Shown in pieces: positions 36,624 to 44,699 of a DNA stretch of 64,000 bases. The stretch is taken from the NCBI RefSeq assembly GCF_002158905.1, contig NZ_CP021431.1, positions 2,605,001 through 2,669,000 of the forward strand, in the 5' to 3' direction. Made by a program: the position numbers and the translations under genes. Each line of letters starts with the position of its first letter. The stretch's first letter is position 1. This DNA is from Yoonia vestfoldensis (GTDB lineage: Bacteria > Pseudomonadota > Alphaproteobacteria > Rhodobacterales > Rhodobacteraceae). The notes beneath the pieces are model-generated. The model was not told where the DNA came from. It searched no databases and was given only the letters and a program-made list of their open reading frames with translations.

Positions 36624-37988
36624 TCAATCGCGGCTCAGGGCTTCAAGCACGCGGTCCAAGGCCTCGCCCTGCGGCGAGCCTGTCAGCGGGCTGTTGTTGA
36701 CAAGGTTATAATAGGCGCTGACGTCATATTGCTGCACGGGCAATTGCAGATGCTCGGCGGTCAGCAACCCCATCGCGGCCAGAACGCTGTAAGAGGCGAT
36801 CACCTCATCGACATCGGCGGCGATCCGGTTGGCCTGCGCATCCAGCAATTCCTGTTCCGCATTCAGCACATCCAGGGTGGTGCGCGACCCAAGCGCGGCT
36901 TCTTCGCGCACACCTTCAAAGGCGATCCGGGCGGCATCGATCTGTTGGTCGGATGCCTGCGCCGAGGCCCGCGCGACCTGCAGGGCGGCATAGGCATTGC
37001 CGACCTGCTGTTCGACCCCAATCATCGCCACATGCAGACCGGCACGGCTGGCGTCGCGGTTCGCCTGCAACTGGCGGATCTGGCTGGAAATGGCGCCGCC
37101 GCTGTAAATCGGGCCGCCCAGCGACAGGCCGATCTGCGCGGTTTCATTCCATTCATCATCCAGCGCCACGAAACTGTCCATCGACAGGGTCGGCCGCAAA
37201 GCCGCCTCGCCACGCCGGACGGCCAGTTCGGCTGCGGCGACGGAATGCTGCACCTCTTGCACGGCAGGATGGTTGCGCAGGGCAAATGCCTTGGCTTCTT
37301 GCACCGATTGCAGCACGGGGGCGGGTGATGCCGCGCCCGATCCGCTGGGCGCACGGCCCACGGCGGCGCGGAATTCCTCGATCGATTGGGCCAGACTGCC
37401 CTGCGCCGCCGCCAGCTGGCTTTGCGATCCGGCCAGCCGGGCCTGCGCCAGCGACACGTCAGTGCGCGTCACCTCGCCCACTTCGAAACGGTCGCGCGCG
37501 GCCTGCAATTCCTGGGTGATCAAGCGCTGGTTATTCTGGCGCAGTTCCACGAATTCGCGTTCGCGGCGCACGTTCATATAGGCCTGCACCGCGCGCAAAA
37601 GCACATCCTGTTCAATCCCGCGCAAGGATTGGCGGGTGCTCAGCACGATTTCTTTCTGGGACTCGACCGCCAACCGGTTCGCCCCGCCATCATAGAGCGT
37701 CAACGACCCCGAGATCCGCGCTGTCGTCGCTGTCGTGGTCTGCGTCACGGCGGCGGAATTATATGTCCGGCTGGTCGACATCGCCCAGTTGATCACCGGC
37801 AATGTCGCAGCCACGGATTGCGCGACATTTTCATCGGCGGCCCGCAACAGGGCGCGGTTTTGATCCAGCAGCCCCGAATTGGCATAGGCCGCGGCCAGCG
37901 TATCGGCCAGCGTCTCTGCGCGCAGGGCGGGTGCCGCGAACAGGGTCATCATTATCGCCACACCGGCAATTGCACTGCGTTTGATCAT
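36624..37988 (-). CDS. tolC: TolC-family outer membrane channel protein
   Basis: 454-residue outer membrane efflux/secretion protein. It has a signal peptide (MIKRSAIAGVAIMMTLFAAPALRAE) and two outer-membrane-factor repeats with long coiled helices. Conserved stretches include RFEVGEVTRTDVSLAQARLAGSQSQ in the first half and the matching EEAALGSRTTLDVLNAEQELLDAQ in the second. It forms the trimeric exit duct for type I secretion or RND pumps. I start at 37988; the frame is open further back, but only the signal peptide start makes sense. It is 55 bases downstream of pcm and 76 upstream of the PopZ-like gene on one strand. Confidence 0.95.
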   Translation of the reverse strand: MIKRSAIAGVAIMMTLFAAPALRAETLADTLAAAYANSGLLDQNRALLRAADENVAQSVAATLPVINWAMSTSRTYNSAAVTQTTTATTARISGSLTLYDGGANRLAVESQKEIVLSTRQSLRGIEQDVLLRAVQAYMNVRREREFVELRQNNQRLITQELQAARDRFEVGEVTRTDVSLAQARLAGSQSQLAAAQGSLAQSIEEFRAAVGRAPSGSGAASPAPVLQSVQEAKAFALRNHPAVQEVQHSVAAAELAVRRGEAALRPTLSMDSFVALDDEWNETAQIGLSLGGPIYSGGAISSQIRQLQANRDASRAGLHVAMIGVEQQVGNAYAALQVARASAQASDQQIDAARIAFEGVREEAALGSRTTLDVLNAEQELLDAQANRIAADVDEVIASYSVLAAMGLLTAEHLQLPVQQYDVSAYYNLVNNSPLTGSPQGEALDRVLEALSRD

Positions 37989-38043
37989 CTTCGTCCCTAT
38001 CGTGTCACCAATTATCCGCCCCGTTCGGGGCCCATCGTTACTG

Positions 38044-38697
38044 TCAAAGCGCAAAAGCAGCGGCCCGCCGGAACCCGTCCAGCACAGGTGCGCCGGCGTT
38101 AAAGCCGAATCGCCAATTGACCGTGCCATCCATCTTATGGCCAACGCGCACGACGCCCAGCGCCGCCTCGGCGAACAGACAGACGATGCGCCCGCCTTCG
38201 CGCAATTGCGCCAACAGATCCTCGGGCAGATGTTCAACCGCACCCTGCACCATGATCAGATCAAAAGGCCCCGATTTCGCCGATCCCGCCGCCAGCCGGC
38301 CTGTCATCACCGCCGCATTGTCGATCCCATGCCCCGATAGCAGGCTCTGCGCCTCTTCGGCGCGAGCGGCATCATCTTCGATGGCGACAACGAAATCACA
38401 CAGGCTGGCAAGGATCGCCGTGGAATACCCAAGCCCGCAGCCGATATCGAGCGCCACATGCCCCGGCTGCACATCGGCCAGTTCCAGCATCTTGGCCAAG
38501 GTGCGCGGTTCCAGCATGATCCGGCCATTGCCGATATCGAGGTTTTCACCGACATAGGCCGCTTCGCGCAACGTGTCGGGGACGAAATCTTCGCGCGGGA
38601 TGCTCAGCATCGCATCGATGATCGGGAAGCGGGTGACATCGGACGGGCGAACCTGCGTATCGACCATCATGGTGCGGCGTGTGGTGTAATCGGTCAA
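38044..38697 (-). CDS. pcm: Protein-L-isoaspartate O-methyltransferase family protein
   Basis: 217-residue SAM-dependent methyltransferase of the PCMT family. The N-terminal segment RRTMMVDTQVRPSDVTRFPIIDAML, the SAM-binding motif ALDIGCGLGYSTAILA, and QGAVEHLPEDLLAQL place it with the Rhodobacterales pcm-tolC pair. The first codon appears to be TTG at 38697, giving MTDYTTRRTMM as in relatives; ATGs at 38670/38667 are alternatives. A perfect 6-bp hairpin (38701-38718) directly precedes it. It repairs isoaspartate in E. coli; here the substrate is assumed. Confidence 0.88.
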   Translation of the reverse strand: MTDYTTRRTMMVDTQVRPSDVTRFPIIDAMLSIPREDFVPDTLREAAYVGENLDIGNGRIMLEPRTLAKMLELADVQPGHVALDIGCGLGYSTAILASLCDFVVAIEDDAARAEEAQSLLSGHGIDNAAVMTGRLAAGSAKSGPFDLIMVQGAVEHLPEDLLAQLREGGRIVCLFAEAALGVVRVGHKMDGTVNWRFGFNAGAPVLDGFRRAAAFAL

Positions 38698-38972
38698 AAT
38701 CTAAACTCTTTCGTTTAGTTGCTTTTTCGTTTCATGCCATATTCAACGTCATGCGGCAACGGTTGATCGCAGTTTCGCGCCAGTTGTGACACCCCGAGTC
38801 GTCAATGCCTTATGTATCGTCGTGATCGCTATCGCGAGGTTAACAAAAAGGTGATCTTGAAACCAAATATCGGGCCTGTCCGGCCATGATCCACCTTGTA
38901 CTGACCAAGGCGGGCATGACAGGACAAGACCCGATCACCGCCAACATATTGTTTCATCGTCGAAAGCATCCC

Positions 38973-39857
38973 ATGACCAAATTCGCCCTGACCGTCACTT
39001 GCGACAGTGCCCGTGGAATCGTTGCCGCCATCGCCGGGTTTCTGGCCGAGCACGGCTGCAACATCACCGACAGTTCGCAATTCGACGACACTGAAACCGG
39101 CAGGTTTTTCATGCGCGTCAGCTTTACCAGCGAAAAAGGCGCGACGCTGGACAAGATGAGCGATGATTTCAGCGCCATCAGCAGCGGGTTCGGGATGGAT
39201 TTCGCCTTTCACGACGAAGCTGTGCGCATGAAGGTCATCATCATGGTGTCGCGCTTTGGCCATTGCCTGAATGATTTGCTGTATCGCTGGCGGATCGGGG
39301 CGCTGCCCATCGACATCGTCGCCGTAATCTCGAATCACATGGATTACCAAAAGGTCGTGGTGAACCACGATATCCCGTTCCATTGCATCCCCGTCACCAA
39401 GGCAAACAAGCCCGATGCCGAGGCCCGCATCATGGAAGTCGTCGATGCGACGGGGGCCGATCTGATCGTGCTGGCGCGCTATATGCAGGTCCTGTCCGAC
39501 CGGATGTGCCAGCAGATGTCGGGCAAGATCATCAATATCCACCATTCCTTCCTGCCCAGCTTCAAAGGGGCGAACCCTTATAAACAGGCCTATGAACGCG
39601 GCGTGAAACTGATCGGGGCGACATCGCATTATGTCACCGCCGATCTGGATGAAGGGCCGATCATCGAACAGGACATCGCGCGCGTCACCCATGCGCAATC
39701 GCCTGCCGATTACGTCAGCCTTGGGCGCGATGTCGAAAGCCAGGTGCTGGCCCGCGCGATCCATGCCCATATCCACCGCCGCGTCATGCTGAACGGCAAC
39801 AAGACCATCGTGTTCCCGGCCTCGCCGGGGTCCTATGCCTCGGAACGCATGGGCTAG
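38973..39857 (+). CDS. purU: Formyltetrahydrofolate deformylase
   Basis: 294-residue enzyme that hydrolyses 10-formyltetrahydrofolate to formate and tetrahydrofolate, balancing one-carbon pools. The N-terminal ACT domain (ALTVTCDSARGIVAAIAGFLAEHGCNI) senses methionine/glycine in E. coli. The formyltransferase-fold domain has IHHSFLPSFKGANPYKQAYERG, with the catalytic His and Asn, and THYV-like TSHYVTADLDEGPII, with the catalytic Asp. I start at ATG 38973, which gives the usual MTKFALTV; an upstream ATG at 38886 in frame adds an unconserved stretch. It fits the C1 theme with metF and metH. Confidence 0.94.
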   Translation: MTKFALTVTCDSARGIVAAIAGFLAEHGCNITDSSQFDDTETGRFFMRVSFTSEKGATLDKMSDDFSAISSGFGMDFAFHDEAVRMKVIIMVSRFGHCLNDLLYRWRIGALPIDIVAVISNHMDYQKVVVNHDIPFHCIPVTKANKPDAEARIMEVVDATGADLIVLARYMQVLSDRMCQQMSGKIINIHHSFLPSFKGANPYKQAYERGVKLIGATSHYVTADLDEGPIIEQDIARVTHAQSPADYVSLGRDVESQVLARAIHAHIHRRVMLNGNKTIVFPASPGSYASERMG

Positions 39858-39911
39858 CGCATGCGTCACGCAATGACAGCAGGCCAAGCGCGGCCTGCTG
39901 CCCGACTGGCG

Positions 39912-40253
39912 TCACTCGTAGCGCCGGTCAAATGTGATCACCGTGCCATCCGCGCGGGTCAGGCTGCGGGCATAGATCTCGCGCGGGGGGATCAGATCGT
40001 CATCGACAAAGCCGCTGACCACGACATTTTCGCCAACTTCGGCAGGCACCCAATTGGGGCCGACATAGATGCGGATACTGCCGCTGGCATCGGTCAGGCG
40101 GAATTCATCCTCGTCAGTGATCCGCGCGACGGTGCCTGCGACATTCACCATCGTGCCGCGCTGCACATCGGCGATGGGTGTGGTCGGGGTGTCGGCAAAA
40201 GCGGCGGGGGCGGTCAGGGCGGCGCAAAACGCGGCGATTACAAGAAACTTCAT
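39912..40253 (-). CDS. Periplasmic OB-fold (BOF/YgiW-type) protein
   Basis: 113-residue exported protein with a signal peptide (MKFLVIAAFCAALTAPAAFA) and a bacterial OB-fold pattern (GTMVNVAGTVARITDEDEFRLTDASGSIRIYVGPN...GENVVVSGFVDDD). YgiW-type proteins bind small cationic molecules and protect against stress. It is the last gene of a four-gene minus-strand run: response regulator, histidine kinase, 60-residue membrane protein, this gene. E. coli ygiW neighbours qseBC, so the linkage supports the assignment. Confidence 0.78.
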   Translation of the reverse strand: MKFLVIAAFCAALTAPAAFADTPTTPIADVQRGTMVNVAGTVARITDEDEFRLTDASGSIRIYVGPNWVPAEVGENVVVSGFVDDDLIPPREIYARSLTRADGTVITFDRRYE

Positions 40254-40282
40254 GATTGGTCCTTTCGATAGGTCCCTTGGGG

Positions 40283-40465
40283 TCAGTCCAGCGCCACGAT
40301 CAGCAGCACGACAAAAGCGGCTGCGCCAGCGACCAGCCAGCCACGCGGCAGGCGGATGTCGATCTCGCCGGCCAGCCATGCGCGCAGGCGGCGCAGGTCG
40401 AACTTATGGGCTGCGCCCTCGCTTTGCGGCGTGGGGGCGTCAGTGGGAATCTGCGTGTCGGTCAT
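40283..40465 (-). CDS. Small single-pass membrane protein in a two-component operon
   Basis: 60 residues: a charged cytoplasmic N-terminus (MTDTQIPTDAPTPQSEGAAHKFDLRRLRAWLAGEIDIRLPR in two parts) and one C-terminal transmembrane helix (GWLVAGAAAFVVLLIVAL). A clear AGGAG lies 7 bases before the ATG, so it is a real gene. It lies between the histidine kinase and the OB-fold gene, with short gaps. Its topology (N-in, tail-anchored) and position suggest an accessory or modulator of the sensor kinase; this is inference. Confidence 0.7.
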   Translation of the reverse strand: MTDTQIPTDAPTPQSEGAAHKFDLRRLRAWLAGEIDIRLPRGWLVAGAAAFVVLLIVALD

Positions 40466-40551
40466 GGGTCACTCCTGTTTTGGGGATCGTCTGTCGATCC
40501 AATAAGAGCGGGATAGCCAGCCGGTCTGACGCCTGCCTGACAGGATAAAGA

Positions 40552-41883
40552 TTAGGCCGATTGATAGCTCAGCACGATTTGGCAGCCACCGTCTGCGGCA
40601 TTCTGCGCGGAGACTTCGCCCGATTGCGCCTGTTGCAGCCGTTCCACGATGGCCAGACCCAGCCCCGTGCCCCCCGGCACCGCCGCAGGGCCGCGCCAGA
40701 ACGCCTTGAACAGCTGTGATCCCGCAGCCGCAGGCAGGCCCGGCCCGTGATCGCGTACCGTGATGGTAAGCGCGGGTCCGACGCTGATCTCGACCAGACC
40801 GGGGCCGCCGTGCAGGACCGCATTCTCGATCAAGTTCGACAGGGCAAGCTCTACCCCTTCGCGGTTGGCACGGGCCAGCACGGGGGCGTCGGGCAAGGAC
40901 AGCGCCAATTCCACCCCCTTTTCATAGGCAAAAGGCGCAAGGGCAGCGGTGACGGCCTGTGCCGCATCACGCAAATCAAGCGCCATTTTATCAGGCACCG
41001 CCAGCACATCGGTGCGCGAGGCCGCCAGCACCTGCTGCACCGTGCGCGCCAGGGCGGCCAGATCGGCGCGCAGCCGGTCGGTCGTCTCGCCCTGCGGCAA
41101 GGCGTCCAGCCGCGCGACCAGCACCGCGACGGGCGTGCGCAGCGCATGGGCGGCTTCGGCGGCGTGGCGCGTTTCGGCGGCCAAGGCAGTGGCAAGGCGG
41201 TTCAGCGCGCGGTCGGTCGCCTCGATCAGATCGGCGACTTCGGCGGGCAGGTCACCATCCGGCGGCGGGGTCACAGCACCGGGCCGGATCGCGCGCGCCC
41301 AAGCCGCGGCCCGCGCCACAGGGGCCAATTCACGCCGGATCAGCAGGACGCTGGCCACGATCAACACGATGGCCATCGGCAGGACAGGCGCCCAGACATG
41401 CTGGCGCAATTCGCTGAAATAGGCGCGGCGCAACAGCCCTGCCGGATCGGCATTCATCACGAAGATCACGCGCAGACCATCGGTCCGGTCCGCGAATTCA
41501 TGACCCGCGATCACCCGGCGCATCTGGGGCAGATCAATCCGCGTGATCCAATCATCGGCATAAAGGTCCGCCGCCGAGGGCGGGATCAGATCGGCGTTCA
41601 TCGCGCCGATCACCACGCCCGTCCGGTCAACCAGCGCATAGGCATAGGCGTCGGGATGATCGGCAAAGATGGCACGCACCGGCGCATTGCCGGGCAGGAT
41701 CACCCCCTCCAGCGCCGCACCCAGACGGTCGGTCATATCCGCCACCGCCTCGGCCTCGAGCGCGGGGCGGTCGCTGCCGTAATAAGCGCCGACAACCACG
41801 ACATTCAGCGCGACAACGCCCAGCGCGATCAGCGTCAGACGCTGCGTCAGGGTCCGCGCCAGCGGGCGGCGCGCGGCGGTCAT
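40552..41883 (-). CDS. Sensor histidine kinase (QseC-like)
   Basis: 443-residue membrane kinase. First helix at residues about 15-35, a periplasmic sensor region of about 130 residues (SDRPALEAEAVADM...), second helix at about 167-183 (PVLPMAIVLIVASVLLI), HAMP-like linker, then a HisKA box with H246 in AAEAAHALRTPVAVL. The ATP-binding domain has LSNLIENAVLHGG, DHGPGLP and GGTGLGLAIVERL. The residue after the phosphorylated histidine is alanine rather than the usual glutamate or aspartate. Its ATG overlaps the stop of the response regulator gene. Confidence 0.9.
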   Translation of the reverse strand: MTAARRPLARTLTQRLTLIALGVVALNVVVVGAYYGSDRPALEAEAVADMTDRLGAALEGVILPGNAPVRAIFADHPDAYAYALVDRTGVVIGAMNADLIPPSAADLYADDWITRIDLPQMRRVIAGHEFADRTDGLRVIFVMNADPAGLLRRAYFSELRQHVWAPVLPMAIVLIVASVLLIRRELAPVARAAAWARAIRPGAVTPPPDGDLPAEVADLIEATDRALNRLATALAAETRHAAEAAHALRTPVAVLVARLDALPQGETTDRLRADLAALARTVQQVLAASRTDVLAVPDKMALDLRDAAQAVTAALAPFAYEKGVELALSLPDAPVLARANREGVELALSNLIENAVLHGGPGLVEISVGPALTITVRDHGPGLPAAAGSQLFKAFWRGPAAVPGGTGLGLAIVERLQQAQSGEVSAQNAADGGCQIVLSYQSA

Positions 41884-42557
41884 GCCGTCCCCGCGCGCGG
41901 CAGCATCCAGCCCACACCGCGGATCGTGACGACAGGCACGGGACAATCCGCGGCTTCCAGCGCGCGGCGCAGGCGTGATACGGCGGCTTCCAGCGCATTG
42001 GGGCCGACCTCGTCGTCGAAACCATAGATCGACTCTTCAAGCATCTGGCGCGACACGACCCGACCGGCCGCACGCATCAGCTGTTCCAGAACGCCGGTTT
42101 CGCGGCGGCCAAGGATCAGGGGCGCATCATGCAGGCTGACGCTGCGGGCAAGCGTATCCAACGCCAAAGGCCCCAGGGTCAAGGTGCTGCCCGACCTGTC
42201 ACCGGGGCGGCGCAGGATTGCGCGGCAGCGGGCGACGAGTTCGGGCATCTCGACCGGTTTGACGACATAATCATCGGCCCCGCCATCCAGCCCCGCGATC
42301 CTGTCGGCCAGCTGGTCCCGCGCGGTCAGCACGATGACCGGCACCCGCCCGCCACCCCGCAGCACCGGCAAAAGCGTGGTGCCATCGCCATCCGGCAGGC
42401 CAAGGTCCAAAAGAATCAGCCCGTAATTGGCCAGCGCCGCCATTTCGCGCGCATCGGCGGCTGTGCCTGCGTGATCGACGGCGAAACCGGCACGGCGCAG
42501 CGCGTCGCAGACAGCCTCGGCCAGCGGGGGGTGGTCTTCGACAAGCAGGACGCGCAT
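41880..42557 (-). CDS. OmpR-family response regulator (QseB-like)
   Basis: 225-residue transcription regulator. The receiver domain has acidic pocket VEDHPP, phospho-acceptor D51 in LLDLGLPDGDG, T in VLTARDQ and K in VVKPVEMPELVAR. The C-terminal winged helix (SVSLHDAPLILGRRETGVLEQLMRAAGRVVSRQMLEESIYGFDDEVGPNALEAAVSRLR) is of the PmrA/QseB subtype. It is the first gene of the operon and overlaps the kinase gene by 4 bases. Targets are unknown, but the downstream OB-fold gene is a likely one by analogy with qseB-ygiW. Confidence 0.92.
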   Translation of the reverse strand: MRVLLVEDHPPLAEAVCDALRRAGFAVDHAGTAADAREMAALANYGLILLDLGLPDGDGTTLLPVLRGGGRVPVIVLTARDQLADRIAGLDGGADDYVVKPVEMPELVARCRAILRRPGDRSGSTLTLGPLALDTLARSVSLHDAPLILGRRETGVLEQLMRAAGRVVSRQMLEESIYGFDDEVGPNALEAAVSRLRRALEAADCPVPVVTIRGVGWMLPRAGTA

Positions 42558-42746
42558 CAGGGGCAGGCTTTCTTTCAGGATCGGGCCGGACAGCGGATAG
42601 ATTGCCGTGGATCACAGCATCGGTCGAGCCTCTTTCGCCGCCAAAGCTGACCGCAACCTGACGGGCTGGCACCTTAGCGCGACACCCTGCCGCCCGCCAG
42701 ATCGTGATCGTCAGGGCCAGCGCGCCCAGCGATCACGTCAGACATC

Positions 42747-44528
42747 CTACACGCGGTCCGCCCAGAGTTCCGGCGCGTCCTCTGCATCGCCTGCCCGCCA
42801 GCGCGCCAGCACGGCCGCCTGCAACAGCATCACCGGCGCGGGGGTCAGGTCTTGGGGTATGCGGAATAGCCGCGTCATGGCGGGCCGCGATGTCCATGCG
42901 ATGATGACGGGCGCAAAGACCATCGGCAATGTCACCGGCAAGAACCACACCAACAGGCCCGGCGACAGCACCAGGGCCAGCGCCAGTCCGATCACGCCGC
43001 AGGCCATGATCCAATGGCTGGCGGCAAAGGCTTGGGCCAAGCGCAAGTATCCCGCGCTGCGGTCATGCGCGGGCCAGCCGCCATCCCGCCCCGCCAGCAC
43101 CTGAAACACCGACCGCGCCTGATACATCATCAAGATCGGCGCGATGACCGATGACAACAGCACGTCGGACAGGGTTGATGCGGTTGCAGGCCAGCCACCG
43201 CCAAAAGCGCGCGCCCGTCCGCGCCGCAGCGCATCCGCAAGGATCAGCAGCTTGGGCAGGATCAGCAGCCCGAAAATGCCGCTGACCAGCGCAAGCGCCA
43301 GCACCGTCTGGTCGGGCGGTGTCACCGGCAAGGGCCAGTATTGGGTCGGGAAAGCCGCGACAGGCGGGCCAAAGACCGGGGCGGCCAGGCTGGCCAGCAG
43401 AAAGGCCAGCCAGACCACAGAGGCCAGATAGGCAAGGATGCCCTGCACAAAGACAAACCTGTTCCAGCCGCGCAGGCCGGGGGCGAACAACAGCCGCGCA
43501 TGTTGCAGGTTGCCCTGGCACCAGCGCCGGTCGCGTTTGGCATGATCGACGATGTTTTCCGGCGCCTCCTCATAGCTGCCGCACAGATCGTCATCCAGCC
43601 GGACAATCCAGCCTGCGCGCGCCAGCAGCGCCGCCTCGACGTAATCATGGCTCAGGATATGGCCGCCGAACGGGGGCTTGCCCGCCAGTTCCGGCAAGCC
43701 GCAGCTTTGCGCAAAGGCGCGGATGCGGATGATCGCATTATGCCCCCAGAACGGGCCGCTGCGCCCCTGCATCATCGCAAGGCCGCGCGCGAAAACGGGC
43801 GCATTGAAGGCCGCCGAAAACTGCATCGCGCGGCCAAAGCGCGACCGCGCCCCGATAATGCGCGGCAAGGTCTGCAACAGCCCCAGATCGGGGTCGGCCT
43901 GCATCCGGCGGGCCATCTCGACCATGGTATCGCCTTCGATCAGGCTGTCGGCATCAAGGATGATCGCGTAATCATATGCCGCCCCCGAGCTGCGGATGAA
44001 ATCTGCGATATTGCCCGCTTTCTTGCCACGGTTGCTGGCGCGGCGGCGATAGAAAATCCGCGACGGCCCATGACGCGCGCGCAGCAGATGCAGATACCAA
44101 AGCCTTTCACGGGCCGCGACCACAGCGTCGCTTGTATCCGACAGGATCGCCATATCAAAGCACGCGCCATGGCCGGTCGCGGCCAGCGACATATCCATCG
44201 CGGCGATCCGCGCGAACGTGGTCAGCGGGTCTTCTTCGTAGATCGGGACCAGCACGACGATGCGCGCGGCAAGCGGCGCGCTACGGTCGATCTGCGGCGC
44301 AAGCGCAGGGGTGCTTAGGCCGATAAAAGCCTGCATCGCGCCCCATGACAGCCAGAAGGTCGCGACAAGCAACAGCAGGCTGCGCAGCACATCGATCAGA
44401 TCCAGCCCGTCAGCGATCCCGATGCGCAGGAAAAAGACAAAGGCCAGCGCCCCCGCTGTCACGCTGGCCGCCAGCGCCAGAATGCGGATCGCGGTCACAT
44501 CGCGGCAGGCCCGCCGGGCATCCTGCAT
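42747..44528 (-). CDS. opgH: Glucan biosynthesis glucosyltransferase H
   Basis: 593-residue inner-membrane family 2 glycosyltransferase that builds the beta-1,2-linked backbone of osmoregulated periplasmic glucans from UDP-glucose. Two N-terminal helices precede the catalytic domain: VLVPIYEEDP, ILDADSLIEGD (the DxD-type motif), GHILSHDYVEAALL and the acceptor motif RRWCQGNLQH. Several C-terminal helices form the channel. It is shorter than E. coli OpgH (about 847 residues), as in Rhodobacter. It is third in an opgG-small gene-opgH operon with a 3-base gap to the preceding stop. Confidence 0.95.
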   Translation of the reverse strand: MQDARRACRDVTAIRILALAASVTAGALAFVFFLRIGIADGLDLIDVLRSLLLLVATFWLSWGAMQAFIGLSTPALAPQIDRSAPLAARIVVLVPIYEEDPLTTFARIAAMDMSLAATGHGACFDMAILSDTSDAVVAARERLWYLHLLRARHGPSRIFYRRRASNRGKKAGNIADFIRSSGAAYDYAIILDADSLIEGDTMVEMARRMQADPDLGLLQTLPRIIGARSRFGRAMQFSAAFNAPVFARGLAMMQGRSGPFWGHNAIIRIRAFAQSCGLPELAGKPPFGGHILSHDYVEAALLARAGWIVRLDDDLCGSYEEAPENIVDHAKRDRRWCQGNLQHARLLFAPGLRGWNRFVFVQGILAYLASVVWLAFLLASLAAPVFGPPVAAFPTQYWPLPVTPPDQTVLALALVSGIFGLLILPKLLILADALRRGRARAFGGGWPATASTLSDVLLSSVIAPILMMYQARSVFQVLAGRDGGWPAHDRSAGYLRLAQAFAASHWIMACGVIGLALALVLSPGLLVWFLPVTLPMVFAPVIIAWTSRPAMTRLFRIPQDLTPAPVMLLQAAVLARWRAGDAEDAPELWADRV

Positions 44529-44531
44529 GAT

Positions 44532-44699
44532 CTAGGGACCAGCCTTTGGCATGAACACGCCGATCAGGCGGGGGAACAGGCCGGGCTGGGGCTGCGCGCG
44601 GGGCTGTTCCAGATCCTGCCGCGGCATGGCCAAAGGGGCATCGGGCGGCGCGCCGATCGCGGCGATGATCCGTTCGATATCATTCTGCTGATCACGCAT
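44532..44699 (-). CDS. opgI: Small protein between opgG and opgH (OpgI-like)
   Basis: 55-residue protein: MRDQQNDIERIIAAIGAPPD at the start, a glutamine/proline-rich middle, and GLFPRLIGVFMPKAGP at the end. Its ATG overlaps the last bases of opgG and its stop lies 3 bases before the opgH ATG, so it is almost certainly translated as part of the operon. Rhodobacter sphaeroides has an opgGIH operon with a small gene of unknown function at this place; the symbol is assigned by position. The hydrophobic C-terminus might contact the membrane or OpgH. Confidence 0.6.
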   Translation of the reverse strand: MRDQQNDIERIIAAIGAPPDAPLAMPRQDLEQPRAQPQPGLFPRLIGVFMPKAGP

